From: Elusimicrobiota bacterium
GTDB lineage: Bacteria; Elusimicrobiota; Elusimicrobia; JACQJN01
Length of the DNA: 7,015 bases
Assembly: GCA_016205085.1 (NCBI GenBank)
Contig: JACQJN010000164.1
Location: 1-7,015 of the forward strand
Direction of reading: 5' to 3'
Position 1 is the stretch's first letter, and every line of letters starts with the position of its first letter. Under the pieces are notes generated by a model. That model had not been told where the DNA came from. It saw only the letters and a program-made list of their open reading frames with translations, and ran no database searches. Shown in pieces: positions 1-5,155 of the stretch. The translations under genes and the position numbers were made by a program.

Positions 1-231
1 CTTGTGCCGGGTCCGACGGGTAGGATGGGAGCGAATCGAAATTCCTGATGGAACAGGCGGTTTGGAAATTTCTGAAGCGACGGCATCCCTAAGAGGTGCG
101 GAATCTTCAAAAGATTGAATGACCGCAGGAGTTAAGTAGGCATCTTGTTCAAGGGTCACCACATAGTACAAAACAAGCTCTCCCGCCCCAGCTAAAAGCA
201 CCACGCTCAATACACCCCAAAAACTTCTCAT
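1..231 (-). CDS. Partial gene, N-terminal part of a single-pass membrane-anchored protein of unknown function
   Basis: An open frame starts with ATG at 231 and stays open for 77 codons to the left edge, so the C-terminal part is missing. Residues about 4-23 (FWGVLSVVLLAGAGELVLYY) form one strongly hydrophobic segment that would act as an N-terminal membrane anchor or uncleaved signal. No lipobox cysteine is present. The rest (residues 25-77) is polar and becomes proline- and arginine-rich near the edge (SHPTRRTRHK), which looks like a flexible linker before a domain outside the window. The start has only a weak GGA element 5 nt upstream. Its ATG overlaps the stop of a 23-codon ORF (ATGA), so translation could be coupled, or the two pieces could be one gene split by a frameshift. 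I recognise no family. The coding call rests on the open frame, the credible membrane segment and its place downstream of a co-directional gene. Confidence 0.55.
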   Translation of the reverse strand, partial: MRSFWGVLSVVLLAGAGELVLYYVVTLEQDAYLTPAVIQSFEDSAPLRDAVASEISKPPVPSGISIRSHPTRRTRHK

Positions 232-299
232 GGTATTCCGCTCTGCCAAGCTTCAACCATTTCCTCGTCCACCCCTTCGGGGTACCCGGACTCGGTCAT
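228..299 (-). CDS. Possible small ORF (23 aa) coupled by ATGA to the downstream membrane protein
   Basis: ATG at 299 opens a 23-codon frame ending in TGA at 228-230, overlapping the ATG at 231 of the next gene by 4 nt. The peptide is acidic (TESGYPEGVDEEMVEAWQSG) and has no hydrophobic stretch. An in-frame TAG lies at 309-311, so the frame cannot extend further upstream from a longer gene. No good Shine-Dalgarno sequence precedes the ATG. Three readings are open: a leader peptide coupled to the downstream gene, the true cytoplasmic N-terminus of that protein separated by a frameshift or sequencing error, or chance. The sequence contains a short inverted repeat (271-283, ACCCC/GGGGT around a 3-nt loop) but no U-run, so it is not a classical attenuator. 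Confidence 0.3.
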   Translation of the reverse strand: MTESGYPEGVDEEMVEAWQSGIP

Positions 300-365
300 G
301 TCAATATTCTATATCTTAAATAGACAGGCTCGTCATGCGCCGAAAGGCCTAGGTAAGGTTAGGAC

Positions 366-746
366 TTAAGTCCCTATATTCTTAAACAGCTTCACAATGG
401 CTTTTTGGACTTTCGGGGCTACCGGGGATTCAAAAGCCAGGCCGCTTCGATAGTTCATTCCGTACTGTCCTGTCCACACCACAAAGGCCTTAACCTGATC
501 AAAATTCGTCTCTCCGATGCTAAATCCAAGCGTGAACTCATCCGCCAGACTGACCGGGAAATCGGTATCTATGCAAATTCCGAAGAAACCGACGTCTCGA
601 ACCATAGACTGCTTCCGGGTTTGAAGCCGGATATGGTCATAGACTGTACAAGGCGCCGTCTGCATGATCCGGGGAGACAGCCTTCTGTCTGAACCCTTGG
701 AAATACTCTTTTTGTTCCTGATGAATCTTATGATCGCACTGAGCAT
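366..746 (-). CDS. PilZ-domain protein, probable c-di-GMP effector
   Basis: The product has 126 residues and is essentially a single PilZ domain. PilZ domains bind the second messenger c-di-GMP through an RxxxR arginine pair and a (D/N)xSxxG turn, and pass the signal to motility, exopolysaccharide or transcription partners. Here RxxxR is present at R22-R26 (RRLSPR). The second motif reads D51-V-G53-F-F-G56, so the usual serine is glycine. The typical end of the fold, W91 followed by Y99-R-S-G-L-A-F105, is intact. The N-terminal 20 residues are basic and partly hydrophobic but too short for a clear membrane helix. The start is well supported by AAGGAGA 6 nt before ATG. The gene follows valS by 13 bp and should be co-transcribed with it. 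The PilZ fold is confident. Actual c-di-GMP binding is likely but not certain, given the glycine substitution. Confidence 0.85.
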   Translation of the reverse strand: MLSAIIRFIRNKKSISKGSDRRLSPRIMQTAPCTVYDHIRLQTRKQSMVRDVGFFGICIDTDFPVSLADEFTLGFSIGETNFDQVKAFVVWTGQYGMNYRSGLAFESPVAPKVQKAIVKLFKNIGT

Positions 747-752
747 ATTGAA

Positions 753-759
753 TCTCCTT
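753..759 (-). promoter_or_regulatory. Strong Shine-Dalgarno site of the PilZ gene
   Basis: On the minus strand AAGGAGA sits 6 nt before the PilZ ATG at 746 and directly follows the valS TAG stop (760-762). It fixes the PilZ start. It also places the ribosome site in the 13-bp valS-PilZ gap, so the PilZ gene is probably translated from the valS transcript. Confidence 0.8.
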
Positions 760-3534
760 CTAATTTAGATTTCTTAGAACTTCTTGAAGCCTGGATTGGC
801 GCTGTCTGGCCTCCTCATGGCGCCGCTTGATTTCACTCACCTTCTCCCGAGGAGCGCGGGAAACGAAATCCTGGTTCTCAAGCTGTTTAGAAAGGCTTTC
901 TATTTCACTAGCTAAAGAAACCAATTCTTTATTAAGCTTCGTTTTCAGCTTATCTCCATCCACTTCAGATCTAGGAATATAAATCGTAACCCAAGGAAGA
1001 GAGTATTGCAAACTATTCCTCGGAGGATTGTTTCCCGCTGCATCTCCTTTAACTTTGGCCAAATTAATTACAAGATGCACATTATCCCGATACAAGTTAT
1101 ATAAACTATTTTCCATCTTGTCATAATACACCTCAATTTTTTCTCCAGGAGGTACGCCGAATTCAGACCTCATGGTTCGAATGGCCGTGATCAAATCTTT
1201 CATCATCCTCATGCTCTCGGCATCTTGAGTGTTGGGTAGCAACCCAAAATCAGGCCACTTTTGCTGAAGAAGACAGTCTTCAGATTTCTTTCCCAGTTTA
1301 TCATTTAAAACCTGCCACAACTCCTCCGTGATATAAGGCATGATAGGGTGCAACAATTTTAAACATCCCTCCAGAACAACGCACACGATTCCAAATACTT
1401 CCGTTTTCTTTTCTGGGGGAGAAAGTTTGGAAATCTCCACATACCAGTCACAAAAATCCCCCCACAAGAAATCGTAAATAGACCTGGCCGATTCATCCAC
1501 TCTATACCCGGCAAAAGATGCTTTCGCGGATTGGACCGTTTGGGAATATCGTCCCAAAATCCATCGGTCCGCCAAATCCAGATTCATCTTGAGAAGATTT
1601 TGAGGTTCAGAAACATGTCCCGCTATTTTTTTTCTAACCTCAGAAGGCAGCTTTTCCAAAATCATCAAAATATATCTAGTGGCGTTGTAGATTTTATTGC
1701 AGAAGTTTCTAGCCCCCACAATGGAGTCCTCTGAAAACTGGATATCCCGCCCTGGAACCGTCTGAGTCATCAAAGCGAACCTCATCGCATCCGTGCCGTA
1801 TTTTTCCATCAGAACCAGAGGGTCCACAACGTTGCCCAAAGACTTGGACATCTTTTTTCCGAATCTGTCTCTGACGATTCCGTGGATATACACATCCCTA
1901 AAGGGAACCTCTCCCATGAATTCCACCCCCATCATCACCATCCGCGCCACCCAGAGGTATAAAATTTCATACCCTGTCACCAGAACGGTCGTAGGGTAGT
2001 AGTAGCCTAATTCCTTGGTCTTGTCAGGCCAACCGAATACGGAAAAGGGCCAAAGCGCCGAAGAAAACCAGGTGTCCAAAACGTCTGGGTCCTGTTCCAG
2101 TTGCGCGCTTCCGCAACCGGAGCACTGTTTGGGACGATCCAATTCCGTCCCAAACATGGGCTTGCAATCCACATCCCCCACCTCCACCTTCATCCCGGGA
2201 CGGTCATAAGAAAATGTCTCCTTGGAGTTAGGGCAGTACCATACGGGAATCCTATGTCCCCACCAAATCTGCCTGGAAATGCACCAATCCTGTATATTTT
2301 CCAACCAATTCAGATAAGGCTTCTCCCAAGATTGGGGATAAAACCGAACCTTGCCTTGCTTGGTAGCCTCAATGGCCTTGCGAGCCGAATCCTCCATATT
2401 TAAAAACCATTGCTTTGAAACCAAAGGCTCTACCGCCTGATTGCAGCGGTAACAAACTCCCACGGAATGGCGGTAGGGTTTCTCCTCTCTGAGTAAATTC
2501 CCTGCCCTCAGATCCTCCACCACCTTTTTGCGGCAGGCATCCCGGTCCAGCCCCCTATATTCAGGCCCGGCAAGAGGTGTCATCTTGCCGTCAAATCCAA
2601 TCACGGGCCGCGATTCCAAGTCATTTCTCTGGCCTATCCCAAAATCCACAGGGTCATGGGCTGGAGTCACTTTGACCGCACCCGTGCCGAATTTTGGATC
2701 CACCGCTCTGTCCCCTATGATAGGAATGATCCTGTCGGTTAGAGGTAGGCGGCATTTCTTGCCGATCAGATGTTTCCAGCGCTTATCCTCAGGATGGACC
2801 GCCACCGCGGTGTCTCCCAGCATGCTCTCTGGCCGGGTGGTGGCCACCACAGGCCCCTCTCCGCAGAGGCCGCCCTCTCCTCCTACATACAAAGGATAAT
2901 GGATGTGCCACAGTTTGGAATCCCTCTCCTCATGCTCCACCTCGATATCCGAAAGAGCCGTTCCACACCGGACACACCAGTTGATCATCCTTTCCCCGCG
3001 ATAGATGAGCCCCTTTCCCCATAGGCGCTTAAAAGCTTCCGTCACCGCCTTACCCCGAACGTCATCCATTGTGAACCGGACATTCTCAGGTCTTAAATCC
3101 AAAGCGCAACCCATTTTTTTGAGCTGTTCCAAAATGGTATTCCCGCATTCCTGCTTCCACCGCCACATTCTCTCCAGGAACTTCTCCCGGCCCAGGTCGT
3201 TCCTTTTTTTACCCTCCGCTTTTAAGGCCTTTTCCACCACATTCTGAGTGGCAATACCCCCATGATCCGTGCCGGGTACCCAATTGGCCTCACATCCCCG
3301 CATTTTCCAGAATCGGGTGAGAACATCCTGCAAGGTGTTGTTGAGGGCATGGCCCATGTGAAGGGCTCCTGTGATATTGGGTGGCGGGATGACTATGACG
3401 AAGGGAGAATCCTTTTCTCGAGAAGACCTGGGGCTGGACTCAAAAAGTTTATCTTTAGCCCATTTTTCCAGCCATTTGGCTTCCACCGGTTTGGGATCGT
3501 ACGTTTTAGGAAGTTCCATTGGATTCCGAGCCAT
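760..3534 (-). CDS. valS: Valyl-tRNA synthetase (ValRS)
   Basis: This cytosolic class Ia aminoacyl-tRNA synthetase charges tRNA-Val with valine and edits mischarged threonine. The 924 residues match a full-length bacterial ValRS. The N-terminus ELPKTYDP is typical. The HIGH motif is H59-M-G-H62 within PPNITGALHMGH, followed by PGTDHGGIATQ at 87-97. The editing domain CP1 spans roughly 190-345, with TTRPESMLGDTAVAVHP (232-248) and GTGAVKVTPAHDP. Further landmarks are DVLDTWFSSALWPFS (484-498) and KMSKS at 561-565. The anticodon-binding region follows, and residues about 858-924 form the family's C-terminal coiled-coil arm. Cysteine pairs C187/C190 and C361/C364 look like a zinc site; a second set (C434, C471, C474) is incomplete. 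The start is uncertain: ATG at 3534 has no Shine-Dalgarno, and Met6 (3519) matches the family's usual beginning. It appears to head an operon with the PilZ gene. Confidence 0.98.
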   Translation of the reverse strand: MARNPMELPKTYDPKPVEAKWLEKWAKDKLFESSPRSSREKDSPFVIVIPPPNITGALHMGHALNNTLQDVLTRFWKMRGCEANWVPGTDHGGIATQNVVEKALKAEGKKRNDLGREKFLERMWRWKQECGNTILEQLKKMGCALDLRPENVRFTMDDVRGKAVTEAFKRLWGKGLIYRGERMINWCVRCGTALSDIEVEHEERDSKLWHIHYPLYVGGEGGLCGEGPVVATTRPESMLGDTAVAVHPEDKRWKHLIGKKCRLPLTDRIIPIIGDRAVDPKFGTGAVKVTPAHDPVDFGIGQRNDLESRPVIGFDGKMTPLAGPEYRGLDRDACRKKVVEDLRAGNLLREEKPYRHSVGVCYRCNQAVEPLVSKQWFLNMEDSARKAIEATKQGKVRFYPQSWEKPYLNWLENIQDWCISRQIWWGHRIPVWYCPNSKETFSYDRPGMKVEVGDVDCKPMFGTELDRPKQCSGCGSAQLEQDPDVLDTWFSSALWPFSVFGWPDKTKELGYYYPTTVLVTGYEILYLWVARMVMMGVEFMGEVPFRDVYIHGIVRDRFGKKMSKSLGNVVDPLVLMEKYGTDAMRFALMTQTVPGRDIQFSEDSIVGARNFCNKIYNATRYILMILEKLPSEVRKKIAGHVSEPQNLLKMNLDLADRWILGRYSQTVQSAKASFAGYRVDESARSIYDFLWGDFCDWYVEISKLSPPEKKTEVFGIVCVVLEGCLKLLHPIMPYITEELWQVLNDKLGKKSEDCLLQQKWPDFGLLPNTQDAESMRMMKDLITAIRTMRSEFGVPPGEKIEVYYDKMENSLYNLYRDNVHLVINLAKVKGDAAGNNPPRNSLQYSLPWVTIYIPRSEVDGDKLKTKLNKELVSLASEIESLSKQLENQDFVSRAPREKVSEIKRRHEEARQRQSRLQEVLRNLN

Positions 3535-3538
3535 TATA
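3533..3538 (-). promoter_or_regulatory. Perfect -10 hexamer overlapping the first valS ATG (candidate)
   Basis: The minus strand reads TATAAT at 3538-3533, sharing its last two bases with the annotated valS ATG. A start site about 7 nt downstream would fall near 3526, after the first ATG and just before Met6 at 3519, giving a nearly leaderless message. No good -35 lies 16-19 nt upstream (AAGGGC at 17). It is therefore either a weak promoter helped by an activator or a chance match. Confidence 0.25.
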
Positions 3539-3559
3539 CAAAAAGTCGCACGTTAGCCC

Positions 3560-3588
3560 TTGACAGTTTCACGCTCAGAGCACATACT
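3560..3588 (+). promoter_or_regulatory. Candidate sigma-70-type promoter for the plus-strand gene
   Basis: A perfect -35 TTGACA (3560-3565), a 17-nt spacer and the -10-like CATACT (3583-3588, 4/6) lie just upstream of the 140-residue gene. Transcription from about 3595 would give a leader of roughly 20 nt carrying the GGAGG ribosome site. The TTG of the -35 is also an in-frame start-like codon, but it would lie upstream of the transcript, so it is not a real start. Confidence 0.45.
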
Positions 3589-3602
3589 AATAAGGGGTGG
3601 GG

Positions 3603-3607
3603 GGAGG
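3603..3607 (+). promoter_or_regulatory. Shine-Dalgarno site deciding the start of the plus-strand gene
   Basis: GGAGG lies 6 nt before ATG at 3614, an ideal position. It selects this ATG over the in-frame TTG at 3560, which has no ribosome site and overlaps the likely -35 element. Confidence 0.75.
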
Positions 3608-3613
3608 CTTCCT

Positions 3614-4036
3614 ATGAGGAAAATTACGTATGCGATCCTTATACTTTTTATTTTGACATCCGTAAATCTGATCTGGAGCCAGATGCGGAAGGGAGGTGGA
3701 TGCCCCGACTCTTTAGACAAAAGCCCCGCCCAATTGACCAACGATCTCAATTGCCGTATCCAGCTTCTTCTTAAATTAAGAGAGCAATACATCAAGTACG
3801 TCCCGGCCAAGAACTACTCCGAAGATGACATTAAGACATTCAATGTATTGCTGGAAAACAACCGGGCCGCGGCCAGCGACACGTTAAGCCGGCTATCCGA
3901 TTTCGTCGCTCAAATCGGCTACGACCGCACCCTGACGGAATACGAAGAAAAGAATCCCTCTATTTCACAAAAAATTGAAAAAGCCAAAAAAGACATTCAA
4001 AAGCCTGCAAAACTATATTTTCCTGGATATCCTTGA
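3614..4036 (+). CDS. Uncharacterised 140-aa protein with N-terminal signal/anchor
   Basis: I do not recognise a family. The product starts with two basic residues (MRKI) and a hydrophobic helix at about residues 5-22 (TYAILILFILTSVNLIWS), so it is exported or anchored with the rest outside the cytoplasm. There is no lipobox cysteine at the end of the helix. The remaining ~115 residues are hydrophilic and mainly helix-prone. They contain two cysteines (C30, C47) that could form a disulfide in an oxidising periplasm. The tail is lysine-rich and helical, ending in YFPGYP. Support for it as a real gene comes from a good Shine-Dalgarno site, an upstream TTGACA promoter, an uninterrupted frame and neat packing between neighbours. 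It is the only plus-strand gene in the window, diverging from valS by 79 bp and converging on hemW with 12 bp between stops, so it is probably a single-gene transcript with its own regulation. Function is unknown. Confidence 0.8.
   Translation: MRKITYAILILFILTSVNLIWSQMRKGGGCPDSLDKSPAQLTNDLNCRIQLLLKLREQYIKYVPAKNYSEDDIKTFNVLLENNRAAASDTLSRLSDFVAQIGYDRTLTEYEEKNPSISQKIEKAKKDIQKPAKLYFPGYP
3638..3666 (-). promoter_or_regulatory. Candidate valS promoter inside the divergent gene
   Basis: On the minus strand TTTACG (3666-3661), a 17-nt spacer and TATAAG (3643-3638) resemble a sigma-70-type promoter (4/6 and 5/6 matches). Transcription would start near 3631 and give a leader of about 100 nt before valS, antisense to the first codons of the plus-strand gene. 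valS needs some promoter here because the nearest upstream minus-strand gene ends at 4049. This is a consensus match only. Confidence 0.35.
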
Positions 4037-4048
4037 CCTGAACTCAGG
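4037..4048. repeat. Short inverted repeat exactly filling the gap between convergent stop codons
   Basis: CCTGAACTCAGG (CCTGA/TCAGG arms, 2-nt centre; in practice a 4-bp stem with a 4-nt loop) occupies all 12 bp between the plus-strand TGA and the hemW TAG. It reads equally on both strands, as a bidirectional terminator would. The stem is short and no T-run follows on either side, so termination is doubtful. Confidence 0.3.
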
Positions 4049-5155
4049 CTAAAACGGCGGGACAAATTCCCGGAAGACGCGATTGGCCAGAAAAAGGCCT
4101 TCCGAAGAAAGCCGAACCTTAGAATCCTCGAAGAAAATCAGACCCTTGCCCTGTAAATCCTGCCACTGTTCGTGAAATTCCGCTTTCATCCGTTCGCTCA
4201 GCCTTAAACCACTCAGCATTCTCAAGCCCAGAAGAATCGTTTCCCCCAATTTTTCCTTACCCTCCAATCTCTCCTCCTCTTCCGCAGGGCTTATTCCTTC
4301 TTCCATCCTGTTCAAGTAGAGATTCAGACGGCCCGTGTTGGTTTTGCGCACTCCTCCCCGATAGGAAGTGGCTCCGCAGCCCAACCCGACATACTCTTCA
4401 TCCCTCCAGTAAATCTGGTTGTGTACGGACTCATATCCCGGTTTGGCGAAATTAGAGATCTCGTAGTGCCGATAGCCTGCTTGTGTAAGACGCTCCAGAG
4501 CCTCTTGGTACATTTCCCTGGATTCTTCCTCCTCCACCCGATAGCCCCTTTTTTTAAAAACTGTCTTCTCTTCCACCTGAAGACCGTATAAAGACACATG
4601 CTCCGGTCCCAAATCGCATACCTGCTCCAAACTCTGCCTAAAATCTGCGAGGAACTGCTCCGGAAGTCCGAACATCAAATCCACATTGAGGTTTTTAAAA
4701 CCCAATCTTCTTAGATTCCCATAGACCAGAATAAAATCATCATAGGTGTGCTGGCGGCCCAGAATCCTGAGCAATCGGTCCTGGGTCGCTTGGAGTCCTA
4801 AACTTATCCTATTCATGTCATAGGATTTCAGCAAATCAACTTTATCCCGGCTCAAGCTTTCCGGATTGGCCTCCAAAGTGGATTCTTGGAAATCCCGGAT
4901 GGATCCAAAATGATTTTGAACTGAATCCAGGAGAAACTTCAACTCCTCCGCATTCAATTCAGTGGGAGTCCCTCCCCCTATATAAAGGGTGTCGACAAAT
5001 GCTCCTTTATAAGAACCCATCTCTTTTTGCAGAGCCTTTAGGTAACGAGTGGTAGAATTTCCCTGGCCCGAGAATGCCACAAAGTCGCAGTAGTAGCACT
5101 TAACCGAGCAAAAGGGAATGTGGATGTAGAGGCCTTTTAAGGAATTCGGGTCCAC
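4049..5155 (-). CDS. hemW: HemW-type radical SAM heme chaperone
   Basis: The 368-residue product belongs to the HemN/HemW branch of radical SAM proteins. Residues C16-x3-C20-x2-C23 bind the 4Fe-4S cluster that cleaves S-adenosylmethionine. The cluster motif continues D24-F25, where true HemN (coproporphyrinogen III dehydrogenase) has a fourth cysteine, so HemW is the better call. HemW proteins bind heme and are thought to deliver it to apoproteins such as respiratory enzymes. Other family marks are GGGTP (60-64), LEANPES (94-100), RISLGLQ (116-122), LNVDLMFGLP (156-165), HVSLYGLQVEEKT and YEISNFAKPGYESVHN (231-246). The length is close to E. coli HemW (about 380). The start is GTG at 5155, overlapping the end of the peptidase gene by 19 nt. 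It has no visible Shine-Dalgarno, so translation is probably coupled to the upstream gene. Older annotation pipelines would call it oxygen-independent coproporphyrinogen III oxidase. Confidence 0.95.
   Translation of the reverse strand: MDPNSLKGLYIHIPFCSVKCYYCDFVAFSGQGNSTTRYLKALQKEMGSYKGAFVDTLYIGGGTPTELNAEELKFLLDSVQNHFGSIRDFQESTLEANPESLSRDKVDLLKSYDMNRISLGLQATQDRLLRILGRQHTYDDFILVYGNLRRLGFKNLNVDLMFGLPEQFLADFRQSLEQVCDLGPEHVSLYGLQVEEKTVFKKRGYRVEEEESREMYQEALERLTQAGYRHYEISNFAKPGYESVHNQIYWRDEEYVGLGCGATSYRGGVRKTNTGRLNLYLNRMEEGISPAEEEERLEGKEKLGETILLGLRMLSGLRLSERMKAEFHEQWQDLQGKGLIFFEDSKVRLSSEGLFLANRVFREFVPPF

Noticed and set aside
362..373. GGACTTAAGTCC palindrome at the end of the PilZ gene as a terminator
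   Set aside because: It is a perfect 12-bp palindrome but has no loop and no following T-run, so it would not form an intrinsic terminator. It might be a protein-binding site, without further support.
2528..2899. 123-codon plus-strand frame inside valS
   Set aside because: It lies antisense to highly conserved ValRS sequence, shows no recognisable motifs and is explained by codon bias of the real gene.
3560..3613. In-frame TTG start extending the plus-strand gene by 18 codons
   Set aside because: The TTG is part of a perfect -35 TTGACA and has no ribosome site, while ATG at 3614 has GGAGG at ideal spacing and begins a proper signal/anchor sequence.
3535..3640. T-box or other tRNA-sensing leader upstream of valS
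   Set aside because: No conserved T-box sequence (AGGGTGGNACCGCG-like), no long stem-loop and no terminator hairpin with a T-run are visible in the minus-strand leader.
3553..3810. 85-codon minus-strand frame opposite the plus-strand gene
   Set aside because: It is antisense to a gene with much better start signals and a clear signal/anchor segment, and its own sequence looks random with no good ribosome site.
4049..5155. HemN (oxygen-independent coproporphyrinogen III dehydrogenase)
   Set aside because: The cluster motif ends CDF rather than the CxC with a fourth cysteine found in HemN, and the length and motifs fit HemW.
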